DNA of 64,000 nucleotides from Rhizomys pruinosus (Eukaryota > Chordata > Mammalia > Rodentia > Spalacidae): positions 6,016,866 through 6,080,865 of the forward strand of contig VZQC01005680.1 of NCBI GenBank assembly GCA_009823505.1, written 5' to 3'. Positions 34,874 through 45,837 of the stretch are shown piece after piece; within the stretch, counting starts at the first letter, position 1; each line of letters starts with the position of its first letter. The position numbers and the translations under genes are program-made. Under the pieces are notes generated by a model, which saw only the letters and a list, made by a program, of their open reading frames with translations, was not told the origin of the DNA and did no database searches.

Positions 34874-37029
34874 CTCAACTGGATCTTTTAATGTGGACAG
34901 AAAGTCTTAGTGATACAAGAGAGATCAAGGTTCCCATTCTAGGGTCCTTAATCTCATTCATTGAGGAATTTCACAATAGACCCAACTGAAGCTTTAGGAC
35001 AATTTTATTAGAATTAAAAAAAAAAAAAAAGTCCTCAGAGTAGGCAAGCTGAGAATCTCAGGAGCTACTTTGAGGAGGAGAATGGAAAGGAGAAGGAAGA
35101 AAGCCATGAGGGTGAGCTGAACTGAAGAATTCTGAAGAATTTAGAACAGCAGACAGAGCAGCAAGGCTGGAACCCAACAATAGGAAGCCAGGATTCCAGA
35201 CTTAAGGTGGATCTGACTTCCCAGGGCGTGGTTCTGTAAATTCCGGGTAGAATGAGGAATTTAGAAGATTCAATCATCGGAGTGTAGCTCCAGTGTTTGT
35301 AAGAGACAGGAAGCATTTTAGACACCAACAAGAACACACAGAAGGTTGGAACTTGTTGAAAAGGGCCATAACAGGGCTCCGCATAGACAGCTTAAATAAT
35401 CACTGGCAGTGACCCAACTGATAAAGTTTGGGAGATAGTTCTGCGGAATAAAGCTTTAAGACACTAATCAAATAATTTAAATCGAACACAAAATACACAA
35501 GAGTGTCACATAAAATGTGAAAGGAAACTGTTAGCAAGATGAAAATATATTTCTCTGAGTTGCCTACATCTAGACAAGATATGAAACCTGGAAGTTGTTT
35601 GAGATAAGAGGAAAGAGGATACGGTTTTGGGTGAAACAATTTAATAAAGGAAATGGCTCAAGAAGAGGCAAGAAAGCCATTGAATTTGCAGCTAAAATAA
35701 TCTCACAGCTGGTATTTACAGAATGCCTACAAACTTTAGGTAAAGACCGAAATCTGCCTAAAAATCTTGTTATAAAGTAGATTTTTTGTTTCCTGTAGAT
35801 ATTCCCACACTTCAGCCTGTGTGGCAATACCTTTGAAACAGTTTGTACAGGTGGCAATTTAAGGATGAGGGAAGTAACACTTTCATGTTGCTGATACAGA
35901 CAGACTTTGCATAAATTTATAATGCAAGATTTAAATTTATTACTTGCGTAGGGTTTTTTTTTTTTTCCATAAATGGATAGATTACTAATCTTTCTTGGCA
36001 TGACAGATGTTGGGTTTTCCTGGTACTTTCACCAAATAATTGTTTTTAGGATTCTCCTTAGATTCTGAGTCATAAAAGATGTGTTAATTAATGACTTCCA
36101 ATGGAAATAGAGGAGGCTGTGGGGGAGTGATTGATATTTACATCCTGTGCTAGTCAGTTCAGTTATACCACTGAAATCTAGAACAATGCATGCTTTGAGG
36201 CCAGCTTCTCATATTCGTAAATGTTCTGTGTCTGCTTATTCTGGAGGACTGTAGGCTGCTTAGAGCCTTTGTGTTTGAAGGTGAGAAACCCGCCTTCTCA
36301 GTCTATTATTTGTGATGATACCTTGTCATCTACAGCCACCATGGCACTTACACAGCAGCTTTCCAACTTCTGATTAGTGTGTTACTATGGAAACACGTGT
36401 TCACATAAAAATACCACTTTTGATTTTAGAAACAGTTTATCCCTACCTCTCTACCTCTTTGGGGACACTCTTCTGCATGGGGTTCTCTGGAACAATTGTC
36501 ATACCATGGGCTGTATACTAAATGTGTTTCTTTAATAACATAGAAATCCCTTGTGTCAATATTTCCTGCCTTTTAAAATAGAAATGGCTTATATTATTTC
36601 CTACAATTACTTGGTAGAAACTATGCAAATAAATAGAATCTTTCAACTCCCCATCTTGCAGTAAAATCAAATCTTGGAATAAAGGTATATGTCTTTCATC
36701 TCACAATAGGCAGACTTATGCAGTGTTGATCAATTGCAGAGTCGAAGCAAGGATACTCCCTCCTGTCAGGAAGGTATGAAGGAGTGGGTGTGCATTTGTG
36801 TATCATTAGGCCACCATTTCAAAACACTAGGAAACCACAGAGCTACATTTTCCAATCTAAATTCCAGACTTGAAAACAAATGGTTTGGAAGCTGGAAAAA
36901 AGCCCCTGACTTTTGCTTTAATTTTAGGAACTTCTTGATTCTTTCCAGTGTGCTTTCCAGTAAGTGAAGGTGTCTATATAGGATGATGGGTGAGTAGTTC
37001 ACAGCTATTGATTTTACATCCAGTGTGCT

Positions 37030-37190
37030 TCTTCCCTCCTTCATTCATTCCTCAGCCATTTAAGAATATCTGTTCTAGATACTTAGCGTCAATAAGGAAT
37101 GAGTAAAAAGTGTGGTCCTGGATTCCAAGAAATTCACAGTCTTGTGGTAAATAAGACCCTTTCAGAGGAAATGTTCATGCTCATCATTTG
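37030..37190 (-). mobile_element. possible ancient L2 3' end
   Basis: 'ccttcattcattcctcagcc', 'tgttctagatacttag', 'tggattccaagaaattcaca' follows the antisense L2 3' pattern. Confidence 0.4.
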
Positions 37191-37228
37191 AATTTTGTTT
37201 GAAACTACTATACAAAGGAATATGAATA

Positions 37229-37275
37229 AATACATTTATTTATTTATTTATTTATTTATTTATTCATTTATTTGT
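37229..37275. repeat. (TTTA)n microsatellite
   Basis: About 11 TTTA units with one CA interruption. The following 37276-37400 may be a badly decayed B1 in reverse. Confidence 0.92.
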
Positions 37276-37400
37276 CACAAGCTCTCACTATGCATATTAG
37301 ACTGTCCTAGAACAGGAGTTCTTCTGGCCTCAGCCTCTGGAGATCACGCGGGCACACAGGCACCATTGCTCCTGGCAGGTGGAAGAACTTTCCCCAGTTA

Positions 37401-38345
37401 AGAAGGTGCCAAACTCTAAACTGTTCATTCAGGGAAGGGACAAAGTTCTCTTTCTACAAAACTCATGCTTCAGAAAGCAGCTTTCTTTTTTCTGTAGCTG
37501 AACTTGGTTTCAGTCTGAAGCTCCTCTTATTTAACCCAGTAGTGACGAGGAGCCTAGTCCTGCAAATTTAAGACCAACCTAATCAATATGTAGTGTGAGG
37601 TGAGTGTTTTCTGGCCTTACGTCCAGAGGCATTTTTGTTTTCTTGGGGCATTCAAAAATCATAAGTGCACAGGTATGAATTTTGTTTATTATTATTAAAA
37701 CTAATAATCCATTCCAGATTTTCCTCTCTGTGTCTCTGGAATCTACTTCATTAATTCTCTTGCTTTAAGGGGAGCTCCTTGAACAAAGCCATTGCTTCTA
37801 GTGGGCTATGCTTGTGTGGAAGGTTTGTTTTTCATTAGTGCTCAACTCTGGGATGATTTCAAGTAAGCAACACAGGAATTGCTCTCTTAAATTAGGAGCC
37901 CTGACTATTGGCTGGACAGAGGCTTTTTATGTAACAGTTTTCAGCTATCCAATAAGCTGGCATTTATGACATACAAGTTTCTGGTACAATGCTCTGATTT
38001 GGATGATTTGGATGAGATTTCCTGGGTTTGCTATGCAGCATGCATTAAGAAACAATTTTTCTTTAATATTTTACTAAAACAGTAGATGATTCAGTTATGG
38101 TGGCAGCCAGGAGAAAAATTTGTGTGACGCATTTCTGTTGAATGAGTGATTATACTCTGGACAACATGCACAGGTTTTTTTTTTTTTCCCTTTGGCTCTA
38201 ATGGTCACAGCATTGGCTTTCTGTGTTACACCTCCAGGTTCTTGTTACTTACATGCCTGAGGATATGGACCACTGCTTTCCCTGGGGATTTTAATAGTAT
38301 CATTGGATTTGAAGTTAAGATTGCTACCTGAAAATTTTAGACTTC
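37401..38345. other. intergenic, no recognised feature
   Basis: No gene or repeat recognised beyond a T-run near 38177. Confidence 0.5.
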
Positions 38346-38357
38346 CAATGCCATTTA

Positions 38358-38620
38358 TTTTTTTTTTATTTTATTTTTAATTTTTTTTTCTTATTTATTT
38401 CTGTATGTGTATGAATGTACTGTCTGCATGCAGGTCTATGCACCCGTGTCGTGCAAAGCCGCGGAGGTCAGAAGAGGGTCTCGGATTCCCCTGGAGCTGG
38501 AGTTCTCCTGGAATTGGAGCTTCAGACGGCTCTCGGCCGCCATGTGGGTGCTGGGGATCGAACCCGGGTCCTCTGTAAGAGCGGTCGGCGCTCTTAACCG
38601 CTAGGCCATCTCTCCAGCCC
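38358..38620 (-). mobile_element. B2/B3-type SINE (long subtype), very well preserved
   Basis: Minus-strand head 'gggctggagagatggcctag', B box 'gggttcgatcccc', long-subtype duplication, then a long A/T-rich tail. The 13-bp target-site duplication 'ccaatgccattta' lies at 38345-38357 and 38622-38634. Confidence 0.95.
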
Positions 38621-38634
38621 CCCAATGCCATTTA

Positions 38635-38960
38635 ATAGAAGGCACATGCACTGAAGATTGGAGCACCAGCTTGGGAGGAAAGGCATTTGATGGAACTGTG
38701 GGGACAGAAAGGAGAAGAAATAGAACCCAGCAGTCTCTGGTATAGACATTTCGATTATGTGGATCAAGGGAAAAGTGGGGAGGCGGGACTCATAGAACTT
38801 GGTTTTAAGAGTAAAACTTAGGCCAGAAATCCAGGCCAAATTAGGTGTTGGCTGAAGGAAGAGGAAATTAATAAATGGAATTATCAATAATATATAGATG
38901 TCATAGATGCATATTTCAGCCTTAGAGACAGTAGTAGGTATAAAGTATAGTATGCATATT

Positions 38961-38963
<3 letters not shown>
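38635..38963. other. intergenic, no recognised feature
   Basis: Nothing recognised. Confidence 0.5.

Positions 38964-38995
<32 letters not shown>
38964..38995. repeat. (CA)n microsatellite
   Basis: About 16 CA units directly before a B1-like fragment, possibly its tail. Confidence 0.95.
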
Positions 38996-39001
<6 letters not shown>

Positions 39002-39002
<1 letters not shown>

Positions 39003-39085
39003 TGGCCTTGAATTCTATGCAATCCAGGCTGGACTCAAACTTATGATCCTCCTGCCTTAGCCTCCAGCTGCCACCATGCTTGACA
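39002..39085 (-). mobile_element. degenerate B1 fragment
   Basis: 'tggccttgaattctatgcaa', 'tccaggctggactcaaac', 'cctccagctgccaccatgct' follows antisense B1 with many changes. Confidence 0.5.
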
Positions 39086-39208
39086 CTAGGTCTTTCCGGA
39101 GGTGGGGGGGGGCACAAATTCGTATTTGGTGGTTCACTGCATGTAATCACACCAAATGCATCCAAACATATATTATTAGGATGTTCTAAATAGCGAAGCT
39201 CTCTGTGG

Positions 39209-39567
39209 TGGTTAATATTGCTTATCAACTTGACAGGGTCTAGGAACACTGAGGAGACAGATCTCTGAGGATGCCTTCGAGTGGAACTGAGATGGAAGAT
39301 CCACTTAGTGTAGGTGACAGCATCTCATGGACTGGGGTCCAGGACTGAATAAAAAGGAGAAACCATGCCAGGGAGGGGTGTTCCTCACACTCCACTTCCT
39401 GACAGTGGGTTAATTGTGACCAGCCTGCACAGGGTCTGGCTACATGTTTCCCCTCCATGACAGACTACTGTACTTTCCAGCTGTGAGCTAAAAAAAACCT
39501 TTCTTTCCTTAAATGGTTTTTGTTACACAGTATTTTATCACAGCCACAGGAAAGGTAACTAATATAG
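39209..39567 (+). repeat. rodent interspersed repeat (TCAACTTGACA ... AATA type)
   Basis: It begins 'gtggttaatattgcttatca' with 'cttgacagg', and ends 'tttatcacagccacaggaaa' plus 'ggtaactaatat'. Reverse-orientation relatives are at 1395-1700 and 51345-51690. It may be a hAT-derived element of the URR1 type, but the name is not certain. Confidence 0.6.
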
Positions 39568-39639
39568 CTTTATTTGACTTTGGTTTGTTTGTTTGTTTAC
39601 CACATGCCATAATTCCTTTCCATGTTTATACTCTTCTTT

Positions 39640-39856
39640 AAAATATTTTGTTATTTTTATTTTATGTATATGGGTGTATTGCCTGTATGCGTGTAAGTGC
39701 ACCTGTGTCATACAATGCCTGTGGAGGTCAGAAGAGGGTGTCAGATCCTTTGGAACAGGCATTATGGGCAGTTGTTAGCCATCATGGGATTTAAACCTAG
39801 GTCTTATGCAAAAGCAGCTAGTCCTCTTAACCACTGAGTCATCTCTCCAGCCCCCC
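39640..39856 (-). mobile_element. older B2/B3-type SINE
   Basis: Minus-strand head 'gggctggagagatgactcag', box B region 'gacctaggtttaaatcccat', A-rich tail. Confidence 0.87.
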
Positions 39857-40544
39857 ACCCCCGTGCTTATATTCTTTTTTCATTAAATTTATTTTGGCTG
39901 ACATATACAAATATAAAGTTGTACATATAAATAGGATCACATGATGTTTCATGCACTATTTCATACATTATTTAAAGTTCATGATGTTTGATACACTGTT
40001 TAAAGCTTAAAACCACTGAACACATCTGTGTCATTAAACATGTGGTTAAAACTTCTTTGTGCTTAAAACTTCCACAGTTCTTTCTTTGAAGCTTTTGAAA
40101 TGCATGCAACATTCTATCTATATTCATCCTACTGTAAAATCATTCATCAAAGCATCATGCTCTCTGTAACTGCAGCTTGGTATTCATTGATCAGTTTCAT
40201 CCACATATCACTTCTATCCCAGCCTCTGATGTTCATGATTCTACTCTTAGCTTTTTTTGTTTTTTTACACTCCATACATAGACCAAATTTACAAAGTCTG
40301 AAAATAAACTACAGGTTAATTCTAAAACACATTTAGGGATTCATAGTTTAGGAGTAAACTTGCATGCAGGTAAAAAAATATATAACCACATTCCTAAATT
40401 ACATAGCAGGTTGATATATGTTTTAATGTACTTAAAAAGACTTTTTCTTTCTCATGAACCTTAGATCTAAGGAAAATGGAGACATATACTTCAAGCTATA
40501 TCTATAACAATATCAGTCAATGTGGCTATTATCTTTAGTGATCA
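39857..40544. other. intergenic, no recognised feature
   Basis: AT-rich with no assignable feature. Confidence 0.5.
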
Positions 40545-40899
40545 ATTAATTACTCACGTTGACTTACATATAAAAGTCTGGTGCTAGGATCCACAAATGA
40601 GGATAACATAGGTCATTTGTTTTTCTGATACTGCGTTACCTCACTTAGCATAACAGCTTCTAGCTCCATTCATTTACCTGCAAAATTCATGATGCCATCT
40701 TTCTTTATTGCTTAGAACTCCATTTTCATTATCCAGTCATCAGTTGAGGGTACTTGGGTTGCTTCCAGCTCTTTGCTATTGTGAAAAGAGCAGAAATAAA
40801 CATGGTTGTGCATGTATCTCTGCTGTAGGATCAATCTTTTGGGTATACGCATAGGAGTGGTATGAGTAGGTCAAATGGTAGGTTCATTTTTAGTTTTTT

Positions 40900-41268
40900 T
40901 ATAATTCTTTTCAGAATTTTTATTTTTCATTTTTTAAATAATACTTTTATTTATGTTTTGTGTATGTCATACATCATTTTTCAGTTCAGTTTAGACACAT
41001 TCCCCTTTCCCTCCCCCCACCTCAGTTCATGCATTCTACCATACATGGCCTATATCTTTCTCTCAGTCTTTTTAGTTTTTCTTTGCAGAGGTTTATTTTG
41101 GGGGGACAGAATTTAACTGTATCAATCAGTTCTTTGACCCAGTCCTTATGTTGTTGTTGTTCCCTTCCATTTGTATTGGTCCAAAATATGCCTATATAAA
41201 TGTCACATATGTACAGAAAGTAATCAGAATTACTTTCTGATCAGTCACCCAAGATCTCATTTTTGTCC
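40900..41268 (-). mobile_element. LINE-1 3' UTR inserted into older L1
   Basis: On the minus strand it reads 'ggactgggtcaaagaactga' through 'gaatgcatgaactgaggtgg' to 'acataaataaaagtattatt'. The word 'atttttagtttttt' recurs before it, after it, and after the SINE that follows, as target-site duplications. Confidence 0.78.
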
Positions 41269-41274
41269 ATCTTA

Positions 41275-41283
<9 letters not shown>

Positions 41284-41305
<22 letters not shown>

Positions 41306-41507
41306 ATGTTAGGAATGTACTGTCTGCATGTAGGTCTGTGCACCCGTGTCGTGCAATGCCGCGGAGGTCAGAAGAGGGCATCGGATTCCCCTGGAGCTGG
41401 AGTTAAAGACCGTTCTCAGCCGCCATGTGGGTGCTGGGGATCGAACCCGGGTCCTCTGCAAGAACAGTTGGTGCTCTTTACCGCTAGGCCATCTCTCCAG
41501 CCCCCTC
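41284..41507 (-). mobile_element. B2/B3-type SINE (short subtype)
   Basis: Complete minus-strand copy with head 'ggggctggagagatggccta' and B box 'gggttcgatcccc'. It stands next to the L1 3' UTR insertion and uses the same T-rich target word. Confidence 0.94.
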
Positions 41508-41706
41508 ATTTTTAGTTTTTTAAGAGTTCTCCACAGTTTTCCATAGGAGTTTGCAATCCCACCAACAGCGAATGAGTGTTCCCCTTTCTCCACAGCCTCT
41601 CCAGCATTTGATACCATTTGTTTTCTTGATCATAGCCAGTCTTACAGGGGTAAGATGAAATCTTAAAGTGGTTTTAACTTACTAACAATGTTCAACACTT
41701 TTTTTT

Positions 41707-41971
41707 AAAGAGAGAAATCTTTCTTATTTTATATTTTATATTTTTTTGTTTATTTATGTGTATGAATGTATTGTCTGCATGTAGGTTTGTGCACCCGTGT
41801 CATGCAATGCTGCGGAGGTCAGAAGAGGGTGTCGGATTCCCCTGGAACTGGAGATCTCCTGGAATTGGAGTTACAGACGGTTCTCAGCTGCCATGTGAGT
41901 GCTGGGGATCGAACCCGGGTCCTCTGCAAGAGTAGTTGGCACTCTTAACCGCTAGGCCATCTCTCCAGCCC
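41707..41971 (-). mobile_element. B2/B3-type SINE (long subtype) inside L1 ORF2
   Basis: Complete minus-strand copy with the internal duplication. The duplicated target 'caacacttttt' lies at 41693 and 41972, the same L1 position as the SINE at 28877-29157, but with a different tail. Confidence 0.94.
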
Positions 41972-42479
41972 CAACACTTTTTAAGATGTTTCTTAGACAT
42001 CTTTACTTCTTCTTTTGAGAACTCTCTATTCAGATCTTTAGCCCATTTCTTAAGTGGGTCATTTGTTTTCTTGGTCCTCTGTTTTTTGAGTAATTTATGT
42101 ACTCTGGATGTTAAACCTCTGTCAGATGTATAACTGGTGAAGATTTCCACTTCACTTCTTTATTTCTTTTGCTGTATAGAAGGTTTTTAGTTTAATGAGG
42201 TCCCACTTGTTGAGTGATAACCTTATTTCCTGTGCAACTGGTGTCTGATTTAGAAAGTCTTTTCCTATACATGTATCTTGTAAGTTACTGCCAATGTTTT
42301 CTTTTAATATTTTCAGAGGACCTACAACCAATATTACTTATTCAAAAGGATAGAAACAAATTCTTTCTATGGCATTAGCATCACTCTAATATCCATCTTT
42401 CAGCCTAATGAAAAAAGAAATCATAAGCTGAAGATGCTAAAAGATATATGTGGCATGCATATATAAATATTTTGGAGTG

Positions 42480-42724
42480 ACACAGATTGGAAGGAACAAC
42501 AGCAACAGAAAAGACTGGGTCAAAGAACTGACTGAAATGATGAACTTCTGCTCAAAACAGTAAACTTCTGCATCAAAAATTTTAAAAGAGACTGAGAAAA
42601 AAGGTAAAAATGTGTTTGGTAGAATGCATGAACTCTGGTGAGGTTTGGGGGGGGCAAAGAGGGAGGAATGGGTCTAGACTTGATTGGAAATTTTGTTGAA
42701 ATGCACAAAGCTTCAATAAAAATT
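42480..42724 (+). mobile_element. LINE-1 3' UTR, short insertion
   Basis: 'ggaaggaacaacagcaacag', 'gtcaaagaactgactgaaat', a G-run, then 'cacaaagcttcaataaaaat'. This is a young-looking L1 3' end in the sense direction. Confidence 0.78.
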
Positions 42725-42950
42725 GGCCTAGTGGTTAAGAGCGCCAACCGTTCTTACAGAGGACCCGGGTTCGATCCCCAGCACCCACATGGCAGCCGAG
42801 AACCGTCTGAAACTCCAATTCCAGAACTCCAGTTCCACGGGAATCCGACACCCTCTTCTGACCTCCGCGGCATTGCACGACACGAGTGCACAAACCTGCA
42901 TACAGACAGTACATTCATACACATACAGAAATAAATAAAATTTAAGAAAA
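42725..42950 (+). mobile_element. B2/B3-type SINE, 5'-truncated (long subtype)
   Basis: Starts at 'ggcctagtggttaagagcgc' without the 'ggggctggagagat' head. The internal duplication is present with a 4-bp deletion. Flanks 'aaaaattggc' (before) and 'aaaaattggc' (after) form a probable target-site duplication. Confidence 0.9.
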
Positions 42951-43570
42951 ATTGGCTTTGAAAAAATTAGTAGCTTTTTTATATGCCGATAACAAGCAAT
43001 TGAAGAAGGAGTACAAGGAAACTCTCCCATTCACAATAGGCTCAAAAAGAGATGTCTTGGGACAAACCTGATCAAGGACGTTAAGGATTTCTACAATGAA
43101 AAATGTAAATCTTTGAAGAAGGATATTGAGGAAGACGCCAGAGGATGGAAGGACCTCCCATGCTCATGGATTGGAAGAATTAATATAGTAAAAATGACCA
43201 TCCTACCCAAAATAATATATAGATTCAATGCAATCCCAGTCAAAATCTCCAGTGCTTCCTTCACAGAACTAGAAGACCCCAGATAGGCAAAGCAACCCCG
43301 AGCAACAAGAGTAATGCAGGGGTGATTACTATATCGGATTTCAAACTCTATTGCAGAGCTATAGTCATAAAAAATATCGTGGTACTTGGAGAAAAATAAA
43401 CCTGTAGATCAGTGGAGCAAAATTGAAGACCCGAACTTAAGTACATAGAATTTCAGCCACTTTATATTTGACAAAAGGCACAAGAACATTCAATGGAGGA
43501 AAGGCAGCATCTTCAGCAAATGGTGCTGGCAAAACTGGATCAGCATTTGTAGAAGAATGAAACTAAACAC

Positions 43571-44005
43571 CTTTGGTGAGCAGCACAGCAATTACTCAGG
43601 ACAAACTCCTCCATACTCTGGTTATTTGTTTCCTGGCTTCTCTTGCATCTGCTGGATGGGAAAAAATTCTTGGTGCCTTCAACTAAAGAGGGACCATAAG
43701 ATTCCTTGCTGTGGTGTTAAGTGATACGGGTGGCAATGAGGTGGTCCAAACGTTGATGGTGGTCATGAAATTCGAAGTTCGGGTTTTTGGTGTTGTGGAT
43801 AGGTCTTTTTTCCAAGGACAGCAGTGGAAATGACACTACACTGTGCAGGGCACTGTTGAGCACTAATCAGCAATGGTACCAGCCATCAAAGGGTATCAAT
43901 GGATTTCTATTCCTCAGATCAGTTTTGTAACATTTGCACATAGTTTTATAAGTTCATTACTTTTTAGGCTGCCTTATGGAAAGAGTGATTCTAGAACTAA
44001 TATCC
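43571..44005. other. unassigned segment beside the rearranged L1
   Basis: The sequence from 'acctttggtgagcagcacag' to about 43930 is not recognisable L1. Stretches such as 'ggcaatgaggtggtccaaac' read like decayed coding sequence, but I can identify no parent gene. Confidence 0.35.
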
Positions 44006-44008
44006 AAA

Positions 44009-44070
44009 TTATTTTTATTATTTATTTATTTATTTATTTAATTATTTATTTATTTATTTATTATTTTCTG
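44009..44070. repeat. (TTTA)n microsatellite, imperfect
   Basis: TTTA units with a few interruptions. Confidence 0.93.
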
Positions 44071-44278
44071 TTTAAATAGAGAAGGGAAAGCTTTGGTTGC
44101 CTCAAATTTAACATATTGATTTATCAGAACTGCTGCTCCAGAGAGGGGTTTGCTCAGTTCTTCTGACAGTTTTCTTCATTCTTTCCCAATTACGTTCTTT
44201 CTTTGAATTTGAACCTTAAACTTTCTTCTTCACATTTGATTAAATGACTCTTCAATAAATTTAAAAAATATGTAATTT

Positions 44279-44420
44279 GCTGGTCATAGCAGAGCATATC
44301 TTTAATCTCACCACTCCAGAGGCAGAGGCAGAGGCAGGCCAACCTGGTCTACATAGTGGCCAGCCAGAGAGAAATAGTAAGACCTTGTCTCAAAAAACCA
44401 AAAATCAAACCAAACCAAAA
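44279..44420 (+). mobile_element. B1 SINE with internal deletion
   Basis: 'gctggtcatagcagagcata', 'ccagaggcagaggcagaggc', then jumps to 'caacctggtctacatagtgg', so the central 'gagttcaaggcc' part is missing. It ends with an A-rich tail. Confidence 0.82.
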
Positions 44421-44792
44421 CAAAGTCTATATAGTATTTAAGAACACATTATTTCTTTAGATATTATATTTGATTTTTCTTCCATTTACTTAAAGCTTTC
44501 TTGTATTTTTCTGGAATTACCTTTTGAAGACTGTTCTAAGCCTTAAGTAACTTAGGAAATCTTACTTCTAATCAATATTAGATTTAGTGTGACAGAGCAA
44601 AATGCAAGAACACTACTTAAATAAGTTAGAGAAGAACCATTGATTAGATATTGTGTGCTTGGAAATTTAGAGATAGCTAAACTTCACACAATTTTTAAAC
44701 AGTTAAACTATCATATTCATTATGTGAGATCACTGAAAACTATGCAGATGTAAACATGTGAAATATTTCCTGCTTCTTAAAATTAACTAGTT
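44421..44792. other. intergenic, no recognised feature
   Basis: AT-rich with nothing recognised. Confidence 0.5.
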
Positions 44793-44810
44793 ATAAAGTA
44801 AATTAATTAA

Positions 44811-45169
44811 GGGCTGGAGAGATGGCCTAGCGGTTAAGAGCGCCGACCGCTCTTGCAGATGACCCGGGTTCAATCCCCAGCACCCACATGGCGGCCGAGA
44901 ACCGCCTGAAGCTCCAATTCCAGGAGAACTCCAGTTCCAGGGGAATCCGAGGCCCTCTTCTGACCTCTGCAGCATTGCGCAACACGGGTGCACACACCTG
45001 CATGCAGACAGTACATTCATACACATACAGAAATAAATAAAAATTAAAAAAAATAAAAATTAGTGTCCTGATTTCATAAGAGTGATCAAAACACACTTCT
45101 ATTTGGAATTATTTGGCCTTGAAAAATATCTGTTTCACTAGTGATAGTCATTAAAATTGATCAAAAAAA
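44811..45169 (+). mobile_element. B2/B3-type SINE (long subtype) with 3'-transduced segment
   Basis: The SINE proper runs 44811 to about 45058, with head 'gggctggagagatggcctag', B box-like 'gggttcaatcccc' and a first A-rich tail. It is followed by about 100 bp of non-SINE sequence (45059-45160) and a second short A-run. An exact 18-bp target-site duplication, 'ataaagtaaattaattaa', brackets the whole unit at 44793-44810 and 45170-45187, not the SINE alone. The extra segment has no run of four Ts, so Pol III would not be expected to terminate in it. Confidence 0.88.
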
Positions 45170-45400
45170 ATAAAGTAAATTAATTAAAAAGATATAACCA
45201 TCTTCTTTCTAAAGAAGCACTATTGGTGTACAAGAAAAAGTAGAATTGAAAATGTCCAATTTCTTCATATTTAAATTGGGATTTACAATGATTTAAAGAA
45301 AATATGTCTGCTACTATATCAAGCTTTTGTTTGTTAATGTTTTCTTTGTGACAGAAAAATTTTAACAGGCTACACTTCTATTTAGAAAAACAATCATCCT

Positions 45401-45645
45401 GGGGCTGGAGAGATGGCCTAGCGGTTAGGAGCACTGACTGCTTTTGCAGAGGACACGGGTTCAATCCCCAGCACCCACATGGTGGCTAAGAACCATCTGT
45501 AACTCCAATTCAAGGAGAACTCCAGTTCCAGGGGAATCCGACACCCTCTTCTGACCTCTGTGGCATTGCACTACACGGGTGCACAAACCTACATGCAGAC
45601 AGTACATTCATACACATACAAAAATAAATAAATTAAAAAAAAAAG
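45401..45645 (+). mobile_element. B2/B3-type SINE (long subtype)
   Basis: Head 'ggggctggagagatggccta', B box 'gggttcaatcccc', internal duplication present. The 15-bp target-site duplication 'gaaaaacaatcatcc' lies at 45385-45399 and 45646-45660. Confidence 0.95.
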
Positions 45646-45837
45646 GAAAAACAATCATCCCACAACAACATGTAGACACCATTTTATAGAATTCTCAGGC
45701 CCCTTGCTATCCCTATATTAACCTTTTCATAGAGTCCTTGATTCTGTTTTGCTCAAATCCACATAAAGAATGTCAACTTTTTTTCCCATGCAGTTGTTAA
45801 CTTATAATATTAAAATAAATTTCTTATTTAAGAGTTG

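Larger units (their letters stand above)
34176..37025. other. intergenic with two small repeats
   Basis: Apart from a MIR-like piece at 34470-34580, a SINE at 34655-34873 and an A-run at 35017-35031, I recognise nothing. The block at about 34900-35460 could be an old LTR in reverse, given 'ttttattagaatt' near its left end, but this is unsupported. Confidence 0.4.
40545..42317 (-). mobile_element. LINE-1 ORF2 3' portion, split by three insertions
   Basis: Three ORF2 C-terminal pieces (about 40545-40900, 41508-41692, 41972-42317) follow the same order as 28155-29500 in the larger L1. Between them lie an L1 3' UTR insertion and two SINEs, all in the same orientation. Sequence switches at about 42317/42318 to L1 in the opposite direction. 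Confidence 0.85.
42318..43570 (+). mobile_element. inverted LINE-1 ORF2 segment, split by later insertions
   Basis: At 42318-42430 'ggacctacaaccaatatta' and 'aaattctttctatgg' match the region just before the L1 reverse transcriptase core. At 42950-43570 'ctcccatgctcatggattgg', 'gattcaatgcaatcccagtc' and 'aaatggtgctggcaaaactg' match ORF2 downstream of it. The sense end (about 43560) corresponds to the L1 position just before the start of the minus-strand part at 42317. Sequence between the two pieces is partly missing. Confidence 0.75.

Noticed and set aside
38358..38620. tRNA gene suggested by A and B boxes in SINE heads
   Set aside because: The boxes belong to tRNA-derived SINEs. No cloverleaf with paired acceptor and anticodon stems is present.
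41214..41239. 10-bp inverted repeat with a 6-nt loop
   Set aside because: Short arms in AT-rich DNA near an L1 3' UTR insertion. Weaker than the pair at 24985-25058 and expected by chance in 64 kb.
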